DNA of 64,000 nucleotides from Chitinophagaceae bacterium UBA1946. Its GTDB lineage: Bacteria > Bacteroidota > Bacteroidia > Chitinophagales > Chitinophagaceae. The DNA lies in contig DDEU01000039.1 in NCBI GenBank assembly GCA_002336815.1, positions 34,167-98,166 on the forward strand, given 5' to 3'. The notes under the pieces are model-generated. The model worked only from the letters and a program-made list of their open reading frames with translations, searched no databases and was not told where the DNA came from. Position 1 is the first letter of the stretch; every line of letters starts with the position of its first letter. A program made the translations under genes and the position numbers. This document shows positions 42,451-51,210 of the stretch, one piece after another.

Positions 42451-44397
42451 ATGAAATTGAAATACCTGCTCCTTTTTTTACTGCTTGTGCCAACAACGAT
42501 CTTTGCACAGGACTCTTCCGCATTGGCAGCTTTTAAATGGACGGTGACTTCAAAAAAGATCGCAGAAAAAAAATACGAGTTGATCTTTTCGACCGGTGGC
42601 GTTCCGGGTACGCAGTTGTATGCGCCTTCGCAAGACCTGGATGGGTCTGCATCTGCTGAATTGAGTTTTATTGATTCCAGTATTACAATAGAAAATTTCA
42701 CTTCCACCGGTGATACCAAAAAGATCAGTTCTGCCATATTCAGTAATAAGCAGTTTGATGTCAGCGAAGGGCCCGCCCGCTGGAAAGCAGTGATACAGTT
42801 TAAAGATAAAGTGCCGGGCCAGTTGCTGGGCAACCTGGCTGTTTTCTTTAACAGGGGCGAAGATTTTATTCCTGATGTTCCTTTTTCATTCAGTGCTGCA
42901 ATGGAAGGCGGCATCGCTTCAAGCCTGCAGATAAAACTGGCTTCGCTGGATATCAAAAACCCGGCAAGCAATTGTGGTGACGAGGGTACTCAAAGCAAAG
43001 GGTTGCTGTCGATTTTTTTACTGGGTTTGCTGGGCGGATTGATCGCCTTACTAACGCCCTGCGTATTCCCGATGATACCGGTTACGGTTACCTTTTTTAC
43101 TAAAAAATCAACTACCCGTGCAAAGGCCATAAGCAATGCTGTTTTTTACGGCTTGTCCATCTTTCTTATTTACATCGCCATCACCATTCCCTTTCATGTG
43201 GCGAGCAAGGCCATCAGCCCGGAGATATTTAATAACATTTCTACCAACGTATGGCTCAACATCATCTTCTTTGCAGTGTTTGTATTTTTTGCATTGTCAT
43301 TCTTTGGACTGTTTGAGATTGTGTTGCCTTCTTCTTTTGCCAACAAGGCTGATTCTAAATCAGGACTGGGAAATTTAACGGGCATTTTCTTCATGGCTGC
43401 AACCCTGGCCATTGTATCCTTTTCATGTACTGGCCCTTTGCTGGGCAGTTTGTTGGCCAATGTTGCAAACGAAGGCCCCTGGCCGCTTACAGTTGGTGCG
43501 GCTGGTTTTGGTCTTGCACTGGGTTTACCATTTGCTTTGTTTGCCATGTTTCCCAACTGGTTGCATTCGCTGCCAAAATCAGGTGGCTGGATGACAGATG
43601 TAAAAGTAGTGCTGGGGTTTGTGGAGCTGGCGCTGGCTGTTAAGTTTTTAGCCAATGCAGATAACGTGGAGCAATGGGGTATTTTAAAAAGAGAAGTATT
43701 TGTCGCCGCCTGGATCATCATCGGCGTTTGTATTGTACTCTACTTAGTGGGATGGCTGAAGATGAGCCACAGCAGCCCGGTAAAGAAATTTTCATTTATA
43801 AGGATCGCCACCATTGTATTGTTTGGATCTATCGCCTTATATCTAATACCTGGTGTGCTTAACAGCCGCTGGTCGAGGCTCGGCCTCTTTAGTGGTTTTG
43901 CACCGCCGCTCTCTTATACCATCTATCCCCATCATGTGCTGCTTACAGAAGGCATAAAGCCGCTGCACAACGACTATGAAAAAGCATTGGCGCAGGCAAA
44001 GGCAGAACACAAACCATTACTGATCGACTTTACCGGCTGGGCCTGTGTAAACTGCCGCAGGATGGAAGAAAAAGTGTGGACCGATAAAAGAGTGGACAGT
44101 TTGATGCGGAACAGGTTTGTGGTAGTGAGTTTGTATGTGGATGAAAAAACAAAACTGCCCGCTACTGAGCAGATCGTTTATAAAACTGCCAATGGTAATG
44201 ATAAAAATATAGTAACAGTGGGCGACCGGTGGGCAACCTTTCAAACGGAAAATTTTAATGCTACATCGCAGCCACAGTATGCCATCATCAATACCGATGA
44301 AACAGCGCTTACCAAAACAAAATTCTACACACCCGACCCGGATGAATTTGCTGAATGGTTAAAATGCGGGCTGGAAACGTACGGGAAGAAGCAATAG
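42451..44397 (+). CDS. dsbD: Thiol:disulfide interchange protein DsbD with cysteine-free N-terminal domain
   Basis: 648 residues; signal peptide ending in TIFAQ. Residues about 20-165 are an nDsbD-like domain in which no Cys occurs. The membrane domain (about 185-470) keeps both redox cysteines, in LLTPCVFPMIP and FSCTGPLLG. The C-terminal thioredoxin domain has WACVNC near 531-536. DsbD passes electrons from cytoplasmic thioredoxin through the membrane to periplasmic proteins. Loss of the N-terminal pair means the last step must be done by another protein, the obvious candidate being the neighbouring stand-alone alpha domain. Confidence 0.92.
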   Translation: MKLKYLLLFLLLVPTTIFAQDSSALAAFKWTVTSKKIAEKKYELIFSTGGVPGTQLYAPSQDLDGSASAELSFIDSSITIENFTSTGDTKKISSAIFSNKQFDVSEGPARWKAVIQFKDKVPGQLLGNLAVFFNRGEDFIPDVPFSFSAAMEGGIASSLQIKLASLDIKNPASNCGDEGTQSKGLLSIFLLGLLGGLIALLTPCVFPMIPVTVTFFTKKSTTRAKAISNAVFYGLSIFLIYIAITIPFHVASKAISPEIFNNISTNVWLNIIFFAVFVFFALSFFGLFEIVLPSSFANKADSKSGLGNLTGIFFMAATLAIVSFSCTGPLLGSLLANVANEGPWPLTVGAAGFGLALGLPFALFAMFPNWLHSLPKSGGWMTDVKVVLGFVELALAVKFLANADNVEQWGILKREVFVAAWIIIGVCIVLYLVGWLKMSHSSPVKKFSFIRIATIVLFGSIALYLIPGVLNSRWSRLGLFSGFAPPLSYTIYPHHVLLTEGIKPLHNDYEKALAQAKAEHKPLLIDFTGWACVNCRRMEEKVWTDKRVDSLMRNRFVVVSLYVDEKTKLPATEQIVYKTANGNDKNIVTVGDRWATFQTENFNATSQPQYAIINTDETALTKTKFYTPDPDEFAEWLKCGLETYGKKQ

Positions 44398-44419
44398 CGC
44401 CAAATAAATAACCAGTGTA

Positions 44420-44992
44420 ATGAAATATTTAATTATTATTTCTCTCTCTGCGTTATTCTCTTTGTGTATCCATCTAAAAAGAGAACCTGTCAGCTACACA
44501 GAAGGTACCCCAATAGGTAGAAAATTAATTGCCACTCTTTCTGCTATTAAATTTGATAGCGTTGTTGCGTATGATTTCCCCGGAGATACTGATATTCCAT
44601 TAATTGATACAAGCGGAACGATAACCAATACGGTAACCAAAACTGCTTTACTGGATAGCAGCCAGTTTGAACTCCTTAAAGAAATTCTATTGGATACCAC
44701 AACATTTGGCAACGCTACACCAAATGATTTTTATCCTTGTTTTGGTATTGTATTTTACAGGGATCACACAATAGCGGAATACCTGGAAGTTTCTTTAGCG
44801 TGCAGTAGTCTTCATGCATCATTCAACATTCCGGCACAAGAAAGATTGGAAGATCAAAACCAGGGACTTTCTAAAAAGGGTGTAGAAAGAGTTTTTAGTC
44901 TTTGTAAATCTTTGGGATTTAAGAATTATTTGAGCCATGAAGAACTTAATAAAATGCGGGATTCAATTCTCAGCATAAGAAAACTAAAATAA
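44420..44992 (+). CDS. Small exported protein of unknown function
   Basis: 190 residues. The hydrophobic N-terminus MKYLIIISLSALFSLCIHLK is a signal or anchor; a Cys follows it, but the residue before it is Leu, which is not a good lipobox. The rest is not recognised. Codon and base composition are visibly more A+T-rich than in neighbouring genes (many TTA, ATT and AAA codons), which may mean late acquisition. It starts 22 bp after dsbD and may be read through from it. Confidence 0.6.
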   Translation: MKYLIIISLSALFSLCIHLKREPVSYTEGTPIGRKLIATLSAIKFDSVVAYDFPGDTDIPLIDTSGTITNTVTKTALLDSSQFELLKEILLDTTTFGNATPNDFYPCFGIVFYRDHTIAEYLEVSLACSSLHASFNIPAQERLEDQNQGLSKKGVERVFSLCKSLGFKNYLSHEELNKMRDSILSIRKLK

Positions 44993-45129
44993 CACTTTCA
45001 AATATTCTCTATCTCTTCACTTTAACAAATCGCCTGATCTCTGCCGGGTGCAACCTTGCAATAAATGCTGTAAGTGCATTCAATTAATTTGCAAAGCTGC
45101 CTGCGAAATGTCTTTAAGCGTATAGATAA

Positions 45130-45167
45130 GGTCAAAAATAAAAACCCTCCAAAAAGATGGAGGGTTT
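45130..45167 (-). terminator. Intrinsic terminator of the orphan sigma-factor gene
   Basis: AAACCCTCCA, AAAAGA, TGGAGGGTTT: a perfect 10-bp stem. On the minus strand it is followed by TTTTTATTTTTGAC. No T tract follows on the plus strand. Confidence 0.8.
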
Positions 45168-45246
45168 AGCGTTGTGGGGGTTACAGTGAATCTTTTGATT
45201 GTTCTTATGTAAATTTCTTATTGGATAGATAATTGATTTAATTTTT

Positions 45247-45828
45247 TTACAAAGCGATCTGTTTTTCTACCATCATCTTGCGCATGTTGATGAGGCCATA
45301 GCGCATTCTTCCCAATGCGGTGTTGATGCTGCATTTGGTAAGTTCTGCAATTTCTTTAAAGCTGAGGTCAGCATAATGACGGAGGATGATCACTTCCCTT
45401 TGATCTTCGGGCAACAGGTCGATCATTTTGCGAACACGGTCGTGGCTCTGGCTCTGCATCATCTTTTGTTCAGGGCTGGCTTCGTTGAAGTTGAGTACTT
45501 CAAAAATGTCGCGGTCATCGCTGGTCTTGATACTTGGGCTGCGTTTAACTTTCCTGAAATGATCAACACACATGTTGTGAGCGATCCTCAGTGCCCATGG
45601 CAAAAACTTCCCTTCATCTGTATAACGGCCACCGTTTAAAGTGTCGATGATACGGATAAAAACGTCCTGGAAAAGATCTTCGGCGAGATACTTGTCTTTC
45701 ACTAGCAAGTAAATGGAAGTGTAAATCTTGTCTTTGTACCTGGAAACTAAAGTAGATAATGCATCAGAGTTTCCTTCAACATACAGGTGTACTAATTGCT
45801 GGTCGGTCAGGCTTGACAGGCTTTTCAT
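45247..45828 (-). CDS. ECF-type RNA polymerase sigma factor, no adjacent anti-sigma gene
   Basis: 193 residues. Region 2 is about 10-95 (AEDLFQDVFIRIIDTLNGG, WALRIAHNMCVDHFRKVKR) and region 4 about 125-180 (LPEDQREVIILRHYADLSFK, then ELTKCSINTALGRMRYGLI, a helix-turn-helix). The protein is highly typical of a widely conserved Bacteroidota sigma factor. Unlike the one at 8030, it has no membrane protein beside it: a terminator lies downstream and uvrA diverges upstream. Confidence 0.92.
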   Translation of the reverse strand: MKSLSSLTDQQLVHLYVEGNSDALSTLVSRYKDKIYTSIYLLVKDKYLAEDLFQDVFIRIIDTLNGGRYTDEGKFLPWALRIAHNMCVDHFRKVKRSPSIKTSDDRDIFEVLNFNEASPEQKMMQSQSHDRVRKMIDLLPEDQREVIILRHYADLSFKEIAELTKCSINTALGRMRYGLINMRKMMVEKQIAL

Positions 45829-46079
45829 AAAAAGGAGGTTTTTGGTTTGTTATAGATTTGGATAAAATAGCCAATAAGAGAACCTGGGAAACAAGCAGAG
45901 AAGCTTTTAAGAAGCGTTGAAGCTTTTAGAAGTGCGACCGGCTTTTCACGTGTATCAGATATTGGTACTGCTAAAGTAGAAGGAAATTGTATTGTCCCAA
46001 ATTTTTTTTAACAGTTTTTTGCGCTATAAGCTAAAATCGGGCAGAAGTACTCTGCATTTTGCATCTTTTACGATAGTTT

Positions 46080-46099
46080 TATTCGTAGATCTACGAATA
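46080..46099. promoter_or_regulatory. Perfect 20-bp palindrome upstream of uvrA
   Basis: TATTCGTAGATCTACGAATA, symmetrical without spacer, followed on the plus strand by TTTTTTTC. It may be an operator for uvrA, or a terminator-like hairpin (8-bp stem, GATC loop) in a leader. It ends 55 bp before the uvrA start. Confidence 0.5.
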
Positions 46100-46135
46100 T
46101 TTTTTTCTTTTTTTCATTTCAAACACTGGTAAGGG

Positions 46136-46143
46136 TATTTTTG
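46136..46143 (+). promoter_or_regulatory. -7 promoter element of uvrA
   Basis: TATTTTTG, an exact TAnnTTTG match, 11 nt before the ATG; the leader would be only a few nucleotides. No clear TTG at -33. Confidence 0.5.
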
Positions 46144-46154
46144 TATTTATAACT

Positions 46155-48971
46155 ATGGCAGTAAAATCACTTAGTAAGAAGAAGGAAGTTATTTCAGCAA
46201 CTACTACAGACGGCATATACATCAAAGGCGCAAGGGTACACAACCTGAAAGATGTTACCGTTACCATTCCACGTAACAGGCTGGTAGTGGTAACAGGCGT
46301 TTCCGGTTCCGGCAAATCTTCGCTCACCATCGATACCTTGTTTGCAGAAGGACAGCGGCGTTACGCAGAAAGCCTGAGCGCCTACGCCAGGCAGTTCATG
46401 CAGCGCATGAATAAACCCGATGTGGATTATATAAAGGGATTGTGCCCGGCCATCGCCATCGAACAAAAAGTAATTACACGTACACCACGTAGTACGGTTG
46501 GCAGCATGACGGAGATTTACGATTACCTGCGCCTGCTCTATGCACGGGTGGGGAAAACTATTTCGCCGGTGAGCGGCAGGGAAGTAAAGAAAGATGATGT
46601 GGCAGATGTAGTGAAAGCAATAAAATTATTGCCGCAGGGCAATAAAGTATTAATGGTGGTCCCTTTTAAAAAACATGCCAAGCGGAATACAAAAGAAGAG
46701 TTGAATATTTTATTGCAGAAAGGATTTTCAAGAGTAGCTGCATCCGATAGTCCTGCAGGTGCGCTGGAAGCATTGCGGATAGAAGATGTGCTGGAGATGG
46801 AGGACAAAAAAATCCCAAAAACATTGTTCCTGCTGGTAGATCGTTTGATAACAAAGGAATTTGATGAAGATGATATCCATCGTATCTCAGATTCTGTTGG
46901 TACGGCTTTTTATGAAGGTGAAGGAGAATTGTTATTGGAAGTAAACGGGAAAGAAATGCTCCACTTCAGCAATAAGTTTGAGTTGGATGACATACAGTTT
47001 GAAGAACCCGTGCCAAATTTATTTTCGTTTAACAATCCTTTTGGCGCCTGCCCGGTTTGTGAAGGCTTTAGCCAGGTACTGGGCATTGATGCCGACCTCG
47101 TGATACCCAACAAACAGTTAAGTGTATACGAAGGAGCGGTGGCTCCCTGGAAGGGAGAGAAACTGGGATGGTGGAGAGAGCAGTTTGTAAAAGGAGCCCG
47201 GTATTTTGATTTCCCCATTCACAAGCCCGTGATCGATCTTACAGAAAAACAACTCGAGCAGTTGTGGGAGGGTAGCAGCGGCGTAAATGGCATCAATGAT
47301 TTTTTTAAAGAAGTAGAACAGAATCTATACAAAGTGCAGTACAGGGTATTGTTAAGCCGTTACCGTGGCCGCACCCAATGCACCGAATGTAAAGGATACC
47401 GGCTTCGGAAGGAAGCCTTGTACGTAAAAGTGGGTGGCAAACACATTGGTGAGCTTTGTGCGTTGCCGGTAAGAGACCTGCAGCAATGGTTCTGGCAGTT
47501 GAGTTTAAGTGAGTATGATCAACAGGTGGCCAAAAGAATTTTGATAGAAGTGAATCACCGCATTAAAACTTTAATGGATGTGGGCCTTGGTTATTTAACA
47601 CTCAACCGCCTGGCCAATTCTTTGAGTGGCGGCGAAAGCCAGCGAATACAGTTAACGAGAAGTTTGGGAAGTAATCTCACCAATTCATTGTACATATTAG
47701 ATGAACCTTCTATCGGCCTGCACAGCCGGGATACAGAAAGGCTGATCGTTGTATTAAAAGAATTGAGAGATCTCGGCAATACCGTGGTAGTGGTGGAGCA
47801 TGATGAAATGATGATGAGAGAAGCTGATCATATCATCGACATGGGACCGTTGGCCAGCCATTTGGGTGGCGAAGTAGTGGCAGCAGGAAATTATGATGAG
47901 CTGATCGCAAACGATAAAAGTTTAACTGGCAAGTATTTATCCGGTACTTATAAAATAGAGCCACCCAAAAATGTACGCAAGTGGAAACGGAGCATCAGCG
48001 TGCAGGGAGCCAGGCAAAATAACCTGAAGAACGTTACAGTAGAATTTCCTTTGAATGTGTTGTGCGTAGTGAGCGGTGTAAGCGGCAGTGGTAAAACGAC
48101 TCTCGTAAAACAAATTTTATATCCTGCATTGCAAAAGCTCAAAGGCGAAGGCGTAGACAAAGCAGGTATCCACAAAGCGATCACCGGTGATGTGGATGCA
48201 ATATCGCAGATCGAGATGGTAGACCAGAACCCGATCGGAAAATCTTCAAGAAGCAATCCTGTTACTTATATCAAAGCCTATGATGAGATCAGGGAATTGT
48301 TCAGCAAACAGCCGATGAGTAAGATCAGGGGATTTATGCCCAAGCATTTTTCTTTTAATGTGGAAGGTGGCCGCTGCGATGCCTGTAGTGGAGAGGGCGA
48401 ACAGATCGTTGAGATGCAGTTTTTGGCAGATGTGCACCTTACCTGCGAAGTATGCGGCGGAAAAAAATTCAAGGAAGAAGTACTGGAAGTTACCTACAAA
48501 GAGAAAAGTATTTACGATGTACTGGAGATGAGTGTGGATGAAGCCATTGAATTCTTTGCAGAGGAGGCCGATGTGGCAAAAAAGATACAGCCTTTGAGTA
48601 ACGTAGGATTGGGTTATGTAAAACTGGGGCAATCAAGCAATACTTTGTCCGGCGGCGAAGCGCAAAGAGTAAAGCTGGCATCTTTCCTCGGAAAAGGAAA
48701 AGCAAACGGGCAGATCCTGTTCATTTTTGATGAACCAACAACTGGTCTGCATTTTCATGATATAAAAAAATTGCTCGCTTCTTTCAATGCGCTCATTGAG
48801 CAGGGGCATACTATTTTAGTGATCGAACACAACACCGATGTGATCAAGAGCGCTGATTGGGTAATTGATCTTGGCCCGGAAGCAGGTGATGGTGGTGGTA
48901 CGGTGGTATTTGCCGGCAAGCCGGAAGAGCTGAAAAAATGTAAGGAGAGTTATACAGGGAAGTTTTTGTAA
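46155..48971 (+). CDS. uvrA: UvrABC excinuclease subunit A
   Basis: 938 residues, normal for UvrA. It finds bulky DNA lesions and loads UvrB in nucleotide excision repair. Two ABC ATPase modules are present: Walker A GVSGSGKSS and GVSGSGKTT, signatures SGGESQRIQL and SGGEAQRVKL, Walker B YILDEPSIGLH and FIFDEPTTGLH. Zinc modules are CPVC ... CTEC in the first half and CDAC ... CEVC in the second. The adjacent 20-bp palindrome is a candidate site for damage control, though canonical LexA boxes are not seen. A bidirectional terminator follows. Confidence 0.97.
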   Translation: MAVKSLSKKKEVISATTTDGIYIKGARVHNLKDVTVTIPRNRLVVVTGVSGSGKSSLTIDTLFAEGQRRYAESLSAYARQFMQRMNKPDVDYIKGLCPAIAIEQKVITRTPRSTVGSMTEIYDYLRLLYARVGKTISPVSGREVKKDDVADVVKAIKLLPQGNKVLMVVPFKKHAKRNTKEELNILLQKGFSRVAASDSPAGALEALRIEDVLEMEDKKIPKTLFLLVDRLITKEFDEDDIHRISDSVGTAFYEGEGELLLEVNGKEMLHFSNKFELDDIQFEEPVPNLFSFNNPFGACPVCEGFSQVLGIDADLVIPNKQLSVYEGAVAPWKGEKLGWWREQFVKGARYFDFPIHKPVIDLTEKQLEQLWEGSSGVNGINDFFKEVEQNLYKVQYRVLLSRYRGRTQCTECKGYRLRKEALYVKVGGKHIGELCALPVRDLQQWFWQLSLSEYDQQVAKRILIEVNHRIKTLMDVGLGYLTLNRLANSLSGGESQRIQLTRSLGSNLTNSLYILDEPSIGLHSRDTERLIVVLKELRDLGNTVVVVEHDEMMMREADHIIDMGPLASHLGGEVVAAGNYDELIANDKSLTGKYLSGTYKIEPPKNVRKWKRSISVQGARQNNLKNVTVEFPLNVLCVVSGVSGSGKTTLVKQILYPALQKLKGEGVDKAGIHKAITGDVDAISQIEMVDQNPIGKSSRSNPVTYIKAYDEIRELFSKQPMSKIRGFMPKHFSFNVEGGRCDACSGEGEQIVEMQFLADVHLTCEVCGGKKFKEEVLEVTYKEKSIYDVLEMSVDEAIEFFAEEADVAKKIQPLSNVGLGYVKLGQSSNTLSGGEAQRVKLASFLGKGKANGQILFIFDEPTTGLHFHDIKKLLASFNALIEQGHTILVIEHNTDVIKSADWVIDLGPEAGDGGGTVVFAGKPEELKKCKESYTGKFL

Positions 48972-49014
48972 GGTTATTGCTGCTGTAAAATCCATTGCTA
49001 ATTCATACAAACAA

Positions 49015-49048
49015 AACAGCCGTCCATTACGACGGCTGCATGTTTTTT
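49015..49048. terminator. Bidirectional intrinsic terminator
   Basis: CAGCCGTC, CATTAC, GACGGCTG with TTTTTT on the plus side and TTTTGTTTG on the minus side; it separates uvrA from the convergent T9SS substrate gene. Confidence 0.85.
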
Positions 49049-49061
49049 CAATAAGGGGTTA

Positions 49062-50459
49062 TTACTTCTTTATAAAGGCCGATGTTTCTTTTTGTCCTTC
49101 GCTAAAAATGCTGATCATGTACATTCCTGCAGCAAGACGCTGTGTTGGAAGATTGATCTTATTGTTGCCGGCTGTAACACTGTGTACAGCGGAACTGATG
49201 ATCCTGCCGGCCACGTCTGTAACATTCACTGTAATGGCTTTTGTAGTAGTGGTTTGATACACCAGTGAGGCGTTGCTGCCTTCTGCAGGGTTCGGGTAGA
49301 TGAACCAGCCTGAAGGAGTGCCTTTGCTGAAATTGATCTTTACAACGGGAGAATAGTCTGTGGTGCCATCAAGGTTTTTAATTTTCAACCGGTAAAAATT
49401 ATTACCGGTGGCCAGTGATTCATCAAAGGTATTGTATTCTGCTCCTGACATATTTTTTGGTGCTACATGTTTCAGGTCGAAAAAGTTTTTGCCATTGAAA
49501 GATTTTTCAATGATGAAATCATGAATGTTCTCTTCAAAAGTACTTCTCCATTTCAACAGGCCTTTTTTATCTTTCAACACTGCGGTAAAATAATCAAGCC
49601 TGATGGCCAGCACGGTACTGGGAGAAGGTACACAGCCCTGGCTATTGATCCAGGTAGTGCCACCAGTACCATTTGGTACAATGATACCGGCATTGGTAGT
49701 GCCGCTTGCAGAACCCGGGTCATAATCCTGGAAAGAATAACTGTAGCTGGATGCTGCCAGTGTATCGCCACCAAGATAAGTATGCAGGGTGCTGATCCTC
49801 CTGCTGCTGTTGGAAAAGTAACCGCCTGAGGTATTGTTGCAACTGGCGCCTGCGCCGCTGCCGTTACCGAACACCGCATAATAAGTTGCCACGGGTGAAC
49901 CGCTGCTGCAGTGATTGCTGAAATTTAAATTCGCTGCTGCATTGTTAAAGCCGCACAGTGCACTGGTACCCCTGTAACCGGCACCGAGAAAAAAGATCAC
50001 GTTGCTGTTGGCAGGAATGATATCGTTGGCAGGTACCGGCAAAAACACATTGCAACCGGCAATGGTATTGAGTTCGCTGATCAGCGCATTGATATCCGCA
50101 TCATCAGCAGGTATCGAAGGATACCTGAATCCAAAGCAACTCAAACCGCTGTCGCATCTTTCACCTGGAAAATCAGAGAAAGTTGGGTAAGGTGTTGAAA
50201 CAGCATTGCTGCCCCTCCACCAGTAATTGTAGTTTGTAACAGAGTCGCCGCCAACACCATTGGAGTTGGAGGATGGATTGAAAGATCCAAAAATGACATC
50301 GGCGATGTTTACTGCATTGCCGCCGGTTTTGGCTACAATGAATTCATTGTGTTCATCACCACCACAGGGATTGATGAATTGGGTACTCAGGGTTAACTGG
50401 GCATTTGCGCAGGACCACATTGCTGCAATGGCCAATACGGAAAAATAGAGTTTTTTCAT
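49062..50459 (-). CDS. Secreted protein with T9SS type A sorting domain
   Basis: 465 residues; signal peptide ending in CANAQ. The N-terminal part (TQFINPCGGDEHNEFIVAKT) recalls a lamin-tail-like module. The middle is Gly/Ser/Asn-rich with several Cys pairs. Residues about 285-380 form a fibronectin-like module (LDYFTAVLKDKKGLLKWRST), and the last ~80 the sorting domain (FIYPNPAEGSNASLVYQ ... LAAGMYMISI). It is therefore exported across the outer membrane and probably anchored to the surface. No catalytic motif was found. Confidence 0.85.
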   Translation of the reverse strand: MKKLYFSVLAIAAMWSCANAQLTLSTQFINPCGGDEHNEFIVAKTGGNAVNIADVIFGSFNPSSNSNGVGGDSVTNYNYWWRGSNAVSTPYPTFSDFPGERCDSGLSCFGFRYPSIPADDADINALISELNTIAGCNVFLPVPANDIIPANSNVIFFLGAGYRGTSALCGFNNAAANLNFSNHCSSGSPVATYYAVFGNGSGAGASCNNTSGGYFSNSSRRISTLHTYLGGDTLAASSYSYSFQDYDPGSASGTTNAGIIVPNGTGGTTWINSQGCVPSPSTVLAIRLDYFTAVLKDKKGLLKWRSTFEENIHDFIIEKSFNGKNFFDLKHVAPKNMSGAEYNTFDESLATGNNFYRLKIKNLDGTTDYSPVVKINFSKGTPSGWFIYPNPAEGSNASLVYQTTTTKAITVNVTDVAGRIISSAVHSVTAGNNKINLPTQRLAAGMYMISIFSEGQKETSAFIKK

Positions 50460-50578
50460 AACGTTTTTTTTAATAAATAAAAACCATTACGCCGGTTAAT
50501 GGCATACGGGAAGGTTCAGTAAATACAGGAGGGGGAAGTTTTGAGAGAAGGGTACAAAATCGAATCACAATATTATTT

Positions 50579-50609
50579 AAAAAAAGGCGTACTGCAATAA
50601 AAATTGCAG
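50579..50609 (-). terminator. Possible terminator of the DUF4293 gene
   Basis: Perfect 8-bp stem ACTGCAAT/ATTGCAGT with AAAA loop; on the minus strand a T tract begins 5 nt later. Weak because of that gap. Confidence 0.45.
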
Positions 50610-50648
50610 TTAAAGGCAAGGAATTTAAACATATTTTCAATGCTAATA

Positions 50649-51062
50649 TTAACGCAGCCTGTCGCTGTCTTTAATGAGCTTCTCATCTTTATTGATTCCT
50701 CTTGCAGCCAGTACAAAAAACAGCACGATGCACATATGAAGAATGGAATAAACAGCCGGTGTGCCGGTTGCAAAAACGGTGGTTTGCCGGTAGTATAAAA
50801 ATATCAGCAGGGCTTCAAGCAAAATGCCTGCAACACAAAGACGCAGTTGCGTAGTGCGGTTCTTATACAACCCAATCGTTATAAAGGCGAGTACCCCAAC
50901 AGTGATGGTAACGATCAAAACAGGAAGCCCGGCATTTAACCCGTTCAATTCTGCATACTGCAGGTTCAATTGTTCTGCATTGGCATAAGAAGGCAGTTTT
51001 AAAGTTGCCATGGCTGCAAATCCGGCCAGCAATAACCAAACAGTTTGTATACGTTGTATCAT
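50649..51062 (-). CDS. DUF4293 membrane protein
   Basis: 137 residues with four membrane segments (about 8-22, 45-63, 72-90 and 102-120). The beginning MIQRIQTVWLLLAG and the overall pattern fit the DUF4293 family, which is restricted to Bacteroidota and has no known function. It lies downstream of glyA on the same strand, separated by an array of GTTGAA/TTCAAC repeats. Confidence 0.8.
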   Translation of the reverse strand: MIQRIQTVWLLLAGFAAMATLKLPSYANAEQLNLQYAELNGLNAGLPVLIVTITVGVLAFITIGLYKNRTTQLRLCVAGILLEALLIFLYYRQTTVFATGTPAVYSILHMCIVLFFVLAARGINKDEKLIKDSDRLR

Positions 51063-51067
51063 AAGAG

Positions 51068-51205
51068 TAGTTTAATGTTGTTGAAGAAAGTTGAATGGTT
51101 GATAAAGGTTGAAAAGTTGATAGGTTGAAATGGTTGCGTACGGCATCAACTTTAAACTATTTTAAAACTTTCAACCCTAAACCTTAAGCCCTCAACCTTA
51201 TACCT
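51068..51205. repeat. Intergenic GTTGAA/TTCAAC array, copy A
   Basis: The left half has repeated GTTGAA or GTTGAT words and the right half CAAC-rich words (CAACTTT, TTCAACC, CTCAACC), so the two halves can pair imperfectly. A similar array lies at 56944-57070. Confidence 0.55.
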
Positions 51206-51210
51206 TCGCT

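Larger units (their letters stand above)
45829..46154. other. Divergent intergenic region with repeats and a palindrome
   Basis: 326 bp between the sigma-factor gene and uvrA. It holds a direct repeat GAAGCTTTTA at 45900-45909 and 45919-45928 (19-bp period, about two helical turns), a 20-bp palindrome at 46080-46099 with a T tract, and a -7 element for uvrA. No small gene was recognised. Confidence 0.55.
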
